Shown here piece by piece: positions 1-12,151 of a stretch of DNA of 64,000 bases (position 1 is the stretch's first letter; every line of letters starts with the position of its first letter). Location of the stretch: contig NC_133122.1 of assembly GCF_033568475.1 (NCBI RefSeq), forward strand, positions 135,911,402 to 135,975,401. The letters run 5' to 3'. Source of the stretch: Henckelia pumila. Lineage: Eukaryota; Streptophyta; Magnoliopsida; Lamiales; Gesneriaceae. Below the pieces are notes generated by a model that saw nothing but the letters and a program-made list of their open reading frames with translations, did no database searches and was not told the origin of the DNA. Position numbers and translations under genes: made by a program.

Positions 1-956
1 TTTTGAGAACATCCAGCAGTCTGGTCTCCATATCACCTGTCAAAGAAGAAGAAATTATGACAAGTAAATTTTCATTCTCTCCTAAAAATACATATTTGAG
101 ATGGGTAGGTAATGGTTTCAATTCCATAGTTGGTGGTTCTTCAAGACTTGGTTTCTGTAGGACTAAATCCTTCCGGTCACCAAGATCTTCGAGTAAAGAT
201 TGGCACCTTTTCGCCATGACTGGTTATCATTCAAGTAAGCCGTCATCTCTTATATCTCTACATTGATTAAGTCATCATGAGGAGGAGATATTAGTGCAGC
301 TTGTAATGGTTCCTACAATGTATCCTGCACAAAATCATATAAAATTGAGTCCACAACATCAATTTTAAAACACTTTTCATTACTTTGTGAAAATATAAGT
401 GCATTAAACACATTAAAATAAATTTTCTCTTCTCCCACTCTCAGATGTAGCTCTCCCTTGTGGTCATCGATTAGTGTTTTTCCCGTTGTCAGGAAAGGTC
501 TTCCCAAAATAAGTGCCATGTCCAAGTCCTCCTCCATATCAAGTACCACAAAATCCACTGAAAATATGAACTTGTCGACTTTTACCAGCACATCTTCTAT
601 TATCCCTTTGGGATATTTGATAGACCTGTCCGCCAATTGCAATGACATCCTGGTTGATTTCGGCTCTCCCAAGCTCAGTTTCCTGAAACAGAATATGACA
701 TTAAGTTTATGCTTGCTCCCAAATCACACAAAGCTTTATGAAATTAGACATCATTAATAACACAAGGAATAGAAAAACTCCCTGGATATTTTTGCTTCGG
801 TGGAATCTTGTTCTGAACTAGCGCAGAGCAATTTTCTGTTAGACTAGTCATTGCATGCTCCTCCAATTTTCTCTTGTTGGAGAGAATTTCCTTCAAGAAT
901 TTCACGTAACTGGGCATTTGCATCAATGCATATGCGAAGGGAATGTTTATATTCAA
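1..956 (-). pseudogene. Athila-1 pol start: retropepsin and linker toward reverse transcriptase, broken
   Basis: Read on the minus strand from 956 downward. The N-terminal part has the linker seen in the other two Athila copies (IPPKQKYPGSFSIPCVINDV). The aspartic protease site CDLGASINLM is readable near 690-730 but in another frame. 672-313 then carries the rest of the protease fold (LADRSIKYPKGIIEDVLV, then ILGRPFL). 270-1 encodes the segment before reverse transcriptase, with LPTHLKYVFLGENENLLVII, aligning with the same stretch of Athila-3 near 60400-60480. The frame changes at least twice (around 740 and around 300), so no full product is possible. The gene goes on past the left edge. 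Confidence 0.8.
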
Positions 957-978
957 TTTCTTGAATACTTCTAGGAAT

Positions 979-2468
979 TTAGCAAACTGAGAAGCTAGAC
1001 TGTGATGTGGGTGGTTGTGTAGAATCAGAAGACTTACCTGTAGTTTTACTTGGTGTAGCTGGTTCTAATTCTTTCTTGCCTCGTTTCTCACCCTCAATTA
1101 TCTTCCCACTTTTCAATTCAACTGCTTTGACCTGCTCTTTTGGATTCTTTTCTGTGTCACTTGGAAAAGTACCCACCTCTCTGCTGGACATCGCTTTATC
1201 TAACTGCCCTATTTGGTTTTCCAATTTATTAATCTATGCATCCTGATTTTGCATTCGGGTCTCAGGGGATGATATGAACTTCTGCATCATCTGTTCCATG
1301 CTTGACTTCTCTTCTTGAAGCTGTTTTCCATAGTTCTGATTCCCATATGGCCTATTATTCTGTCCTCCCCACGAAAAGTTCGGATGTTGTTTCCACCCTG
1401 GATTATATGTATTCGAGAATGGATCATTCTTAGGGCGGTTCTGATTTCCCACATGGTTTACCATGCCTCCCTCTGGTTGATATGATGGATTTCCAGTTTG
1501 ACAATATTTTGTGAAGTGTTCTGCACCACATTTCTCACACCACACTTCTTGAATACACATCGCAGACTGCCCTAGAGTTAGCTCTTCAATCCTCTTATTC
1601 ATGACTTCAAGCTGAGCTGCTACTAAGGTGAATGCATCAACTTTATGCATTCCTGCGGGTTTCCTGGCTGTATTCCTGTCGGATTGAGTGTGATAGCTAC
1701 TGCATTCCATCTCCTCAATTAACTCATATCCATCTTCCGGTGATTTTTGTAACAAATTACCACCTGCAGCTGCATCTAACATGGTGCGATTTGAGTGAGG
1801 AAGACCATAATAAAAATTTTGTACCACAAGACCGTCTGGTAGTTGGTGATGTGGGCATTTCCTTAATAGATCTTTGTAGTGCTCCCAGGCTTCATATAGT
1901 GTTTCCTGTTCACCTTGAGCAAAAGTTGTGATGTCAGCTCTTAACTTCATCGATTTGGACGGTGGGAAGTATTTGGTAAGAAAAGCCTTTGCGAGATCAT
2001 CCCAAGTGGTGATGGAACCTGGAGGTAAATTCGTTAGTCATGCTTTAGCCTTATCTCATAATGAAAAAGGGAATAAACGCAAATGAATAGCATCATCATA
2101 AACTCTCTGCATCTTGAAAGTGTAACAGATTTCTAGAAAATTTGTCAGGTGAGCATATGGGTCATCGATTGTCATCCTACCAAACTGGACTGTGTTTTGC
2201 ACCATTTGAATGATGGCAGGCTTGATTTCAAACTGATTTGCTGCTATGGTTGGCCTGATGATTCTTGGTCTGGCGTTTTTGATAGATGGCATAGCACTAT
2301 CCAACATTGACATGTAGATAGTGGTGCATTATTCTCAGCTTCTCCATCTTCACGTAGTCGTTCTTGTTCTGCCATTGCTTCTTTTTGTTGCCTTCTTCTT
2401 CTTCTGCGAAATGTTCTTTCAATTTCTGGATCAAAAGGCAAGAGTTCTGCTTCAGGTGAATGTTGCAT
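979..2468 (-). pseudogene. Athila-1 gag, broken
   Basis: Capsid/nucleocapsid polyprotein of Athila-1. The likely start is the ATG at 2468-2466, in a context giving MQHSPEAELLPFDPEIERTF followed by an Arg-rich run; both other Athila gags start with a similar DPEIERT motif. The frame shifts near 2320. From 2313 to 979 one frame is used: capsid region (FEICYTF-type start, TLYEAWEHYKDLLRKCPHHQ), one zinc-knuckle-like segment (CEKCGAEHFTKYC), then a Gln/Asn-rich stretch and a Lys/Glu-rich tail. In-frame stops lie at 2056, 1234 and 979. A retrotransposon gag domain is clear from the WxxYKDLLRKCPHH signature shared with Athila-2 and -3 (WERFKKLCASCPQH). Confidence 0.8.
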
Positions 2469-2560
2469 GCACTGCAAGAGAATCCTGCAGTTCATAGATG
2501 AAACTAGTGATTAAAATTGAAGTAGGGAAAATAAATAAAAAAAATCAAAGTAATCAATAG

Positions 2561-2578
2561 TCCCCGACAACGGAGCCA
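2561..2578 (-). promoter_or_regulatory. Athila-1 primer binding site (Asp tRNA)
   Basis: The plus strand reads tccccgacaacggagcca, equal to the 3' end of plant tRNA-Asp(GTC) (tccccggcaacggcgcca) except at two positions. It lies 6 bp inside the LTR start at 2585, where minus-strand DNA synthesis would begin. It is a complement of a tRNA end and not a tRNA gene. Confidence 0.85.
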
Positions 2579-2584
2579 AAAATT

Positions 2585-3629
2585 TGATCGAGCAAATACT
2601 AACATTTAAATTCAATATAATTATCTCTCTTTTATGCTCAAAATTATCGCAAGAGCACGACTCAAATTATAGAAAAGTGTACTGAGTACGAGTATCGTCC
2701 TTAGGTACTACGTCACAATAATTCAATTATTTAATTTCTCTACCCAAAGTAACGAAAATTTGATCATTGATTATTCTAAAATTATAAATTAAATAATTCA
2801 ACTTAAAATCCTAAAATAAAAATAAAATAAATCGCAATAATGCTTAGCACATGAAAATATAATCTGAAGAAATTTTGTTGAAATCTCGGTTTACCTTTCC
2901 CCTAATTGAAATCGGACGATTGAAAGTTACTTTTACACTCATAAATTTGACAAGAATTCCTTATATATCGACACTCTCTCTCGAGTTTATGCCAATCTAA
3001 CTCAGTTAATGAAACAATTAAATCTCTTTAAGTGTTTATCATTACTGATTGCTTTGAGTTCATTGAATTCCTACAACTTTCAACCTGGTGGTCTATGGTT
3101 ATCAACATGTACATATATCATATCTCTATGCATATTTTAAGTCCATGGATTTTATGACTCGTCCTAATCATGAATCTATCTCTCGACAACACTTCACAAC
3201 TTAGAATCTATGTTAAAGTTAGCTACTCAACATATAATAATAAACCATGATAAAATCAAATACTCGCATAAAACTAAATCAATTCATCCAACGATTCAAT
3301 CACAAAAACATGTTTCGGGGCTAGGATCCCCTAAATTCCAATAAAAGAGAGTTTAGCTACTACAATTCTTAATAAAATTCAATCTAACAAAGTTTTCAAC
3401 ATAAATTTCAGAAATCGTGAAGAAGAAGAACTCCCAACGAGTAGAAGAAGCTTCGATCTTCAGAGCCGCCTCCACCTTGATTTGCTGTGTTTTTCCCACC
3501 CTCAAAACGTCTGAAAATATTCTATATATGTTGCCCTCAGAATCCTTTCCATATAAAACTCCCGAAATAAAATTTTCCAAAATCACGCGCGGGCGCTCGG
3601 TCTGCTCTTTTTGACCGACCGAGCGCTGG
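2585..3629 (-). repeat. Athila-1 5' LTR, part 1 (U5-R side)
   Basis: The LTR starts with tgatcgag at 2585 and is cut at 3629 by Athila-2; it resumes at 31544 and ends at 31879 (tcctatca), giving about 1381 bp in total. TATA-like sites read on the minus strand lie near 3521-3530 and 3549-3558. Just upstream in the sense direction is a CpG dyad (3593-3602 with 3617-3626, a perfect 10-bp inverted repeat). No coding content. Confidence 0.85.
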
Positions 3630-3940
3630 TGATAGGCCTGTCGTCAAGCCACCAAACATAAATTCCTACTCCTGAATAAAATGAGTGTAATGGCGAGCAG
3701 GGTCGAATCCATAGGGAACGGAAATTTATCTCTTTCAAGTGAAAACAGTTAAAAGAGGGGTTTTTGGTTTGAAGAAATAAAATAAAAAATAATACTAATG
3801 CGAGAATTAACTAAATGAGATGAACAAATAATTAAAAGAGAAAATTTAATATATTACCAAACTCTGATTCAAGGAAATTTCGTATTTCAATTATATCACT
3901 GGTCATCGGCTAACAAATAATTTATTCATGCGGTTCTAGC
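3630..3940 (-). repeat. Athila-2 3' LTR, part 1
   Basis: Matches 30098-30408 of the 5' LTR, starting tgataggcctg. It ends in the ctagc target duplication (3936-3940) of Copia-B, and the LTR resumes with the second ctagc at 19640. Few differences from the 5' LTR are visible by eye. Confidence 0.9.
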
Positions 3941-5191
3941 TGTTGGAAAACGGTGTTCAGATCAATCAAAATTGATACCCGGTGCAGCGGAAGTTTAAAA
4001 TTTTATATGGAACGATTCCATAATGGGTATCAAAACTTTACGATTAAATTGTGCGTGTAAAAATTAAATAACTATTAAATTTTTACCTCCAATCTCGAAT
4101 CGAGATTATGGACACCAACAGATTACTCTGCTGTTGTTGTATATCCCAGGAACTGATGGACGAACAATTCTTCAATCAAGTCCATGAACAGAAGTTTAAT
4201 CCCTCTGATAGATTGCACTAGAAAATCTATCAGAAGTTTCTACGAAGAGAATTAACGAATTTGATCCGTTAAACCAGACTGCAAATTCAAAATTCACAGG
4301 CTGGAATTTTTTGAGCAGAGAGGGAGAGGGGCGGCGGCCACAGTAGGGAAAAACTAGGGTTTTCGAAAAATATTTTGTGACCTCTGTTTTCTAATTTCTG
4401 TACTGCAATAACTTATTTATAATGTGGGCTGCTAACAGCTTAGGGCCCATTAGTCATAAGTTCAAGCCTGACAAGCAAAGCCCGCATGTTCAGAAATTAA
4501 TATAAAATTCATCGTGACTCAGATTGATAAACCAATTTCACCAATGTGCACAGAAACCATTTCTGCAACTTTTAAAGTCAAGATAAATTTTCTGAATCCG
4601 AATTCAGTAATTTCCAAAAATGCCCATCCCTATGTCATTTTAGGAAATCTTACTCTTCTACTCTGATATAAGAAGTCCTACTTTTTTGTCCATTAAATTT
4701 AACTCTTTAAATTTAACTATCTCAACGGGAATTAAAAATCCATTACTTGTGTGACCCTCAATGGTTCAGGGATACAGCTAGCCGTGGGCTCACAACTCCT
4801 TGTGACTCGGAACAACAATTTCCGACTTGCCCATCGAATCATGGTAAGAGCGCCTAGCAACATCGCCCCATGATTCCCGAGGTATCACTGATAGTGCCTG
4901 CAAGAACCAATAGATTTTGGTTAGCGTACAGTACGGTTCCTTCATCCATATATCCCGATCGAATCAACAACCATTGGTAAATCGAGAGTCGTTCGAGATT
5001 CGATAACTATGCAATGCATCTTGAAGATCAAATAGTGAAATTGCATGTGCTACTAAGAAACCATTTCTTAAAACACATCATGTACTCTGGCCAGAGATTC
5101 GTCACACTAATATCTCCTCAGATTGCATAGGATATCCACACTAGCAAGTATGTGGTGAATCCTTGAAAACAAAGCATCGACTCCTATATGT
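3941..5191 (-). repeat. Copia-B 3' LTR, distal fragment (in sense orientation the U5 end)
   Basis: Aligns from its first base with 17797 onward of the 5' LTR and stays almost identical to about 5187-5191, where sequence switches to the leader of Copia-A in the opposite orientation. The TATA box of the family (minus strand) lies near 4407-4416. A DNA hairpin-free, non-coding stretch; the ORFs here are chance. Confidence 0.88.
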
Positions 5192-6110
5192 ATCCCCTAC
5201 TTGTCATTGTTATTTATTGTAAATACATTAGATTTAGTGGGAGATCAAGATTTGAAGATGGTGGGCCCAGCAGACAATGAAGACTGAAGAAATGTAAATT
5301 GGAAGCATATGTAATAGGATTGCATTTGCATACTGCATATTACCTAGGATTGGACTAAGACCCGTGATTGGCAACCACGGGTCAATTAGGAATGGAATCG
5401 ATCATCCTATATAATATGTGATATTATGATTGTATGCATGTTTAGACATAAATTGCGTGAATCCGGCAATGCATGCAATAAATTAAATATGATGAGACAA
5501 ATATTTTTATAAATAAAATCCCTCATTTTAAATATGATTTAAAATTTATATCAAGATAAATAAAGGAAATTTAAATATTGTTTAAATGTTCCTACCTTCC
5601 ATCAACGGTCAATGTATGTGATGCTACCGCGGATACGGTCCGGCTCATATTATTGGGGGGGCCCGTCCGTCGGAAAGCTGTACATTGGATCGACAAATGT
5701 TGTAAGTTGGGTGGAACTCCCATGGGATCGGCTCATATTATTGGGGGATCCACATGGCGACCGTCCATCACAACTTAATATTGATGGGTCATCTTGACAT
5801 GTCACTTTAAACGGCGTCATATATTGGGCCCTTATTGGACATGAGGTAAATACATGGGGGTTGCTTTGGAAGCAATTGGGCTCTACCTTTTGAGAATTAT
5901 GGTTGGCTGATATTATTCGGGACCATAAGTTTGTCAATTGGACTCCATGTTCTCACTAAGGAAAAAGTTTCCCGTTTTCACTAGAGGGTGGTGAAATCGT
6001 TAAAATAGTGGGAGTGAGATTCATAAAATTAAATTCGCCTATTTTATGTCTTAGTAAATTGTTAAACAATCATTGATATATGTCTGTTTTCCTTTTCAGT
6101 ATTTCATACA
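5192..6110 (+). other. Copia-A untranslated leader (partial)
   Basis: Non-coding sequence aligning with the Copia-B leader read on the minus strand (16067-16985). It contains two direct copies of cggctcatattattgggg, at 5640-5657 and 5729-5746, also present in B (near 16436 and 16524). Short ORFs here are not coding. The sequence is continuous with the gag start at 6111. Confidence 0.8.
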
Positions 6111-9100
6111 ATGAATTCGCGAAATCCTTTATTCTCGATCCTCGAACAAAACAAGCTGACTGGCGCCAACTATACGGAATGGTTCCGGAAGTTGAAGATT
6201 GTCTTAACTTCGGAGAAAATGCTCTACGTGTTAGAGAAAGCACCTCCGAAGGAAGCACCAGCTGACATAAGTCCGGAGGAATTGGCCAAACTTGATGCAT
6301 GCTGTGACCATGACATCAAGACCAAATGCTATATGCAAGCCTCGATGTCTGATGAACTCCAGAGGCGATTTGAGGACACGGTGAATGCTGCTGACATTCA
6401 CACGCAACTCAAGGAACTTTTTGGGGCTCAGTCGAGGGCTGAAAGGTTCTCTACTGTTAAGGAGTTGATGACGTGCCGCATGCGTGAAGGGACTTCGGTC
6501 CGTGATCATGGGGTACGAGTGATTTGGCTCATACAGAAGTTAGCGACCCTTGATTTGGTGTTGGAGCATGAACTCAATGTGGACTTGCTGCTTCTATCTC
6601 TTCCTTCTTCATTTGATGGATTCGTGATAAATTTTAATATGAACAAGATAGAGGCCACCCTTGAAGAGATGGTCAATATGCTCGTTACATATGAATCCAC
6701 ACTTAAGAAGGATAAGCCAGCTTTCTTGGTGGGCTCCTCATCTTCTGCTAAGAAGGGGCCAAGTATGAAGGGCAAGAAACGTTCTGCCCCACCCAAGAAA
6801 GTGGAACCCGATAAGAAGCAAAAGACAAAGGCTTCAAACAATGGAAAATCCAAGGATGTTTGCCATTACTGCAAGAAGCCGGGTCATTGGAAGCGCAACT
6901 GCAAGGAGTATCTTGAGCAGTTAGGAACTGCAAAGGGTATGTTCTATATCGAAATAAACATGTCACTTAATACAACTTCTTGGGTATTGGATATCGGATG
7001 TGGATCTCACATTTGCAATGATTTGCAGGTGATGACAAGAAGTCGCAGGCTTAGAATGGGTGAGACCCAGCTGAGGCTCGGGAATGGTTCCAGAGTTGAA
7101 GCTACGGCCATTGGAGATGTTTGTTTGATTTTGCAGAATGGTTTTAAATTATTATTGAGAGATGTTTTATTTGTGCCAGATTTAATTAAAAACATTATTT
7201 CTATTTCTATGCTTGATAGAGATGGTTATTCTTGTAATTTTGTGAATGGGATTTGCAATATTTACAAGAATGAATGTTTAATTGGAAATGGACAACTTGA
7301 AAACGATCTATACAATTTAAACTAAAAGACGTTCCAGTGAATTGTATTGACAAACGGCGACAACAAACAAAAGGAAAATCGATAGTCAAAACCCGGCAAA
7401 CCTTTGGCACGCTAGGCTAGGTCATATTTCCTCAAGGAGGATGAACAAGCTAGTGGGAGAGGGCATGTTTGATATGTCTGATATTAACTCTCTACCTACT
7501 TGTGAATCCTGCCTAAAAGGAAAAATGACTAAATCTCCTTTTAAGGAGAAACCTGAGCGTAGTCAGAATCTGTTGGATTTGATCCATACAGATGTTTGTG
7601 GTCCATTTAGAGTAGGGACTCAACATGGCCACACCTACTTCATTACCTTTACTGATGATTATTCAAGGTATGGGTATTTATATTTAATGAAATATAAGTC
7701 TGAAGCATTTGAAAAGTTCAAAGAATTCAGGGCTGAAGTAGAAAACAAGCTAGGTAAAAGTATTAAAGCACTTCGATCGGATCGAGGTGGAGAATACTTG
7801 AGTACCGAGTTTTTGGACTATCTGAAAGAGAATGGGATTCTCTCTCAGTGGACTCCTCCTATGACACCACAGCTTAATGGTGTATCGGAGCGTCGTAATC
7901 GAACTTTGTTGGACATGGTTCGATCTATGATGAGCTTCACTGAGCTTCCACCTTCGTTTTGGGGCTATGCGCTTGAAACGGCGGTATTGTTGTTGAACAA
8001 CGTCCACACTAAAGCAGTGGACAAAACACCATACGAGTTATGGAATGGCAAAGCTCCTAAGTATTCGTACTTGAGGATTTGGGGATGTCCTGCTTACGTG
8101 AAGCGGACAGTGGGAGATAAGTTGGAAAGTCGATCCAGCTTATGTTATTTTGTAGGGTATCCGAAGAATTCAATCGGATATTATTTCTATTATCCTGCTG
8201 AAACAAAGGTGTTTGTTTCTAGGAATGCCACCTTCTTGGAGAAGGAGTTCTTATTGGATAAGAAAGGCGAGATGATGGAACTCGAAGAGGTTCGAGAAGA
8301 ACCCGAAATACAAAATAACGATCCTACACCTCAGGAACCATTGCTGGACACGCCTGTACCTAGAAGATCCGAGAGGACTTCTAGACCTCCTATTCGATAT
8401 GGTCTTCTTCTTGAAGGGGATCAAGATGAACCCGACATTGGATGTGATCCAAGAAACTTCAAGGAAGCAATTTCTGATGCGGATTCGAATTTATGGCTTG
8501 AAGCTATGCAGTCAGAATTGGATTCGATGCATACAAACCAAGTTTGGTCTTTGGTAGATCCTCCCGATGGAATTGTTCCAATAGGGTGTAAATGGATATA
8601 CAAAAGAAAGCTTGGGCCTGATGGTAAGGTATTGACCTACAAGGCGCGATTGGTGGCGAAAGGTTATACTCAAAGGCAAGGAGTTGACTATGATGAAACC
8701 TTTTCACCAGTTGCAATGTTCAAGTCCATAAGAATCCTTATTGCCATAGCTGCATGGTATGACTATGAGATATGGCAAATGGATGTGAAGACTGCTTTTC
8801 TTAATGGAGACATTAAGGAGGAAATCTATATGAAGCAGCTTGAGGGGTACACATCCATGGGAAGCGAGCATAAGGTATGCAAGCTTCAGAGATCAATTTA
8901 TGGTCTAAAACAAGCATCAAGAAGTTGGAACCAGAAATTTGATGAAACAATAAAAGATTTTGGTTTCATCAAGAACCCGGAGGAACCTTGCGTGTACAAG
9001 AAAGTAGTTAAGGATGCGGTGACATTCTTAGTACTTTATGTTGATGACATCCTACTCATTGGGAATGATGTAGGGATGTTGCAGTCAACAAAGATATGGT

Positions 9101-10020
9101 TATCAGGTAGATTTTCGATGAAGGATTTGGGAGAGGCATCCTACATTCTTGGGATACAGATCTATAGAGATAGGTCTAAGAGAATGATAGGACTCACTCA
9201 ATCAACCTACATCGATACAATATTGAAACGATTTTCAATGGATGGGTCCAAAAGAGGACATCTACCCATGTGTCATGGAGTTTCTCTATCCAAGTCTATG
9301 TGTCCCAAGACTGATGAAGAGATAGAGAATATGAAACATGTACCATATGCGTTAGCTATAGGTAGTATCATGTATGGGATGATTTCTACCAGACCGGATG
9401 TAGCATTTGCTCTGAGTGTCACGAGCAGATATCAGTCTAATCCTGGTCAAATGCATTGGAAAGCCGTGAAGGACATTCTTAAGTACTTGCGAAGGACTAA
9501 GAATATGTTCATGGTTTATGGAGGACGAGAACTCAAATTGGAAGGCTATACCGACTCTAGCTTCCAAAGTGATGTGGATGACTCGAAGTCAACCTCTGGA
9601 TTTGTGTTCATGCTCAATGGCGGTGCTGTCTCTTGGAAGAGTTCCAAGCAGGACACCACAGCGGATTCCACCACTGAGGCTGAATACATTGCAGCATCAG
9701 CTGCTGCTAAAGAGGCCGTTTGGATGAGGAAGTTCGTCCAAGAGTTGGGCGTCATTCCTGAATTTGTTGGTCCAGTCCCGGTGTACTGTGACAACGGGTG
9801 CCGTTGCTCAAGCAAAGGAACCAAGGTCTCATCAAAGATCCAAACACGTACTGAGGAAATACCACATAATCCGGGAGATTGTGGAAAGAGGAGACATCAT
9901 TGTCGAACGAGTGGCCTCTGCAGACAATATCGCTGATCGCTTACTAAGCCTTTGCCAGGACCATTGTTTGACAAACATCGCGAAGCAATGGGTCTACGTA
10001 GTATGACTAGTTGGCTATAG
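6111..10020 (+). pseudogene. Copia-A gag-pol polyprotein, frameshifted
   Basis: Order gag, protease, integrase, reverse transcriptase, RNase H is that of Ty1/copia. Start ATG 6111 (MNSRNPLFSILEQNKLTG) is shared with Copia-B. Seen: gag, then a CCHC knuckle (CHYCKKPGHWKRNC, near 6859-6900); protease site DIGCGSH near 6988, where B has DTGCGSH, so the catalytic loop is altered; integrase from 7441 with HTDVCGPF, RSDRGGEYLS and NGVSERRNRT carrying the D, D and E; reverse transcriptase with LYVDDILL near 9039; RNase H ending in STTEAEYIAAS. Compared with B there are single-base deletions near 7318 and 7350 and a 2-base deletion near 9796, so three frames are used. The stop TAG at 10018-10020 abuts the polypurine tract. 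Confidence 0.9.
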
Positions 10021-10021
10021 G

Positions 10022-11894
10022 GCAAGTGGGAGATTGTAAGAGTGGGTGCCCAGTGAGCCAACTGTGTGGCTATGGGCTTTGATGACTCTTTGTATAAACA
10101 ATCTTATGTTTAATATTATTTACACTTTTATGGCAATGACTTTATATTACTTCATATTGTTATATTGTGATATACTATTGTTGTTTTGATAAAGACCTTG
10201 AATATACTATAGTGTATGTAAGATGTGGTAGAACATGGAGATGTCTATCATGAAATACATCTTATAGTCACTGTATATTCTAAAAACCGTTCCTAGTCGA
10301 TTGAGCCGTCCGATAATAAGGATAAGGATCGCTCGAGTTTGAGACTAGCATTTGCGATGCGGAGTACCACGTTTCATTGGTAGGGAACATGGAGATGTTC
10401 GAAGCATGCAAATGGATATTCATAGGATGAATAATCGAACTACCCTATCCGGACTTTCCAAGTGGTTATCACTTATCGAGTGGATAAAGTCCGCGGTTTT
10501 GGTTGTACACCATTAGTCCTTACGACTTGAAACATCATGGAGACTCTATATGCTAGTGCTGTGCTTTGACTCGTTTACCGACTCTATGGGGGTCATCAGG
10601 TGTCGAGATTGGGTACAGTTACGACACATATAGGAGTCAATGCATTGTTGTCAAGGATTCACCACATACTTGCGAGTGTGGATATCCTATGCGATCTGAG
10701 GAGATATTAGTGTGACAAATCTCTGGCCAGAGTACTTGATGTGATTTAAGAAATGGTTTCTTAGTAGCACATGCGATGTCACTAATTTGATCTTCAAGAT
10801 GTATTGCATAGTTATCGAATCTTGAGCGACTCTCGATATACCAATGGTTGTTGATTCGATCGGGATATATGGATGAAGGGACCGTACTGTACGCTAACCA
10901 AAATCTACTGGTTCTTGTAGGCACTATCAGTGATACCTAGGGAATCATGGGGCGATGTTGCTAGGCGCTTTACCATGATTCGTTGGGCAAGTCGGAAAGT
11001 GTTGTTCCGAGTCACAAGGAGTTGTGAGCCCACGGCTAGCTGTATCCCTGAACCATTGAGGGTCACACAGTGTAATGGAGTTTTAATCCCGTTGAGATAG
11101 TTAAATTTAAAGAGTTAAATTTAATGAACTAAGGAGTTGGACTTCTTAAATAAGAGTAAGGGAGTAGGATTTCCTAAAATGACATAGGGATGGACATTTT
11201 AGGAAACCACTGAATTCGGATTCAGGAAAATTTATTTTGACTTTAAAATGTGCAGAAATGGTTTCTGTGCACATTGGTGAAATCGGTTCATCAATCGGAG
11301 TCACGATGAATTTTATATTAATTTCTGAACGTGCGGGCTTTGCTTGTCGGGCCCTAGCTTATGACTAATGGGCCCTAAGGTGTTAGTGGCCTGCATTATA
11401 AATAAGTTATTTCAGTACAGAAATTACACACAACAGGTCATAATTTTTGAGAGCAAAATCGAAAACCCTAGTTCCTCTCAAATAATATTTCGGCCGCCCC
11501 CTTGCTCTGTCACAGAGAAATTCCGGACTGTGATTTTGAATCGCAGTAAGGAATAACGAATCAGATTCGTTTAATCTCTTCGCAGAAAACTTCTGATAGA
11601 TTTTCTAGTGCAATCTATCAGAGGGATTTAAAACCTCATTCGTGGACCTGATTGAAGGAGTTCATCGGTTCCAGGGAGAGACAACAAGAGCAGATAAAAT
11701 CTGTTGGTGTCCAATAATCTCGCTTCGAGATTGAAGGTAAAATTTAGTAATTGTTATTTAAATTTTACACACACTTATAATTTAATCGTTGAACGGTTGA
11801 TACCCACACTATGGAATTGTTCCATAATAAAATTTTTAAACTTCCGCTGCACCGGGTATCAGTCGTGATTGATCTGAACGCCAGTTTTCCAACA
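10022..11894 (+). repeat. Copia-A polypurine tract and 3' LTR
   Basis: Polypurine tract gcaagtgggagat at 10022-10034 primes plus-strand synthesis and is followed directly by the LTR (10035-11894, 1860 bp; starts tgtaagagtggg, ends ttttccaaca). TATA box ttataaataa at 11397-11406 marks the U3/R border, so U3 is about 1.36 kb. The LTR is complete, yet no matching 5' LTR exists for this copy. Confidence 0.9.
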
Positions 11895-12137
11895 ACAGTG
11901 ACTATAAGATGTGTTTCATGATAGCCATCCCCATGTGCCACCACATCTTACATACACTATAATATATTCAAGGTCTTCATCTAAACATCTTATAGTATGT
12001 CACAACATAATAATATGATAAAAGATAAAGTAAACGCCTTTATAAAAGTGTAAATTATATTAAACAAAAGATTGTTTATACATAGAGTCATCAAAGCCCT
12101 TAGCCACAAGTTGGCTCACCGGGCACCCACTCTTTCA
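11895..12137 (-). repeat. Copia-B 3' LTR, proximal fragment
   Basis: Equals 19397-19639 of the Copia-B 5' LTR and ends tctttca at 12137, next to the polypurine tract of B (12138-12151, gcaagtgggagat on the minus strand). Its other end is the junction with the LTR terminus of Copia-A. Confidence 0.88.
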
Positions 12138-12151
12138 ATCTCCCACTTGCC

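Larger units (their letters stand above)
1..3629 (-). mobile_element. Athila-1, Athila-type Ty3/gypsy retrotransposon, 5' half
   Basis: Minus-strand LTR retrotransposon, so its 5' LTR is at the high-coordinate end and its pol continues past base 1. Visible are the start of pol, gag, an Asp-tRNA-type primer site and the first 1045 bp of the 5' LTR on this side of a break. The LTR is split by Athila-2 at 3630 and resumes at 31544. Assignment to the Athila lineage rests on the gag type, the Asp-tRNA primer and the gag-protease order; the env-position gene would lie outside the window. It differs in gag sequence from Athila-2 and Athila-3, so it is a third family. Coding parts are broken, so it is a dead copy. 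Confidence 0.85.
5188..11894 (+). mobile_element. Copia-A, 5'-truncated Ty1/copia copy, plus strand
   Basis: Same family as Copia-B but reversed. It retains part of the leader, gag-pol and a full 3' LTR (10035-11894), but its 5' LTR, primer site and the first part of the leader are gone. The right end is a precise LTR terminus (ttttccaaca) joined to acagtgacta of the Copia-B LTR. The left end is a ragged joint in which atgt (5188-5191) fits both partners. The most economical reading is integration into the LTR of Copia-B followed by a deletion. Its LTR differs from that of B at several percent of sites by eye, so it is a separate copy and not a simple inversion of B. Confidence 0.85.

Noticed and set aside
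5578..5937. ORFs in the Copia-A leader
   Set aside because: Overlapping short ORFs on both strands; the same region in Copia-B is not open in the same way.
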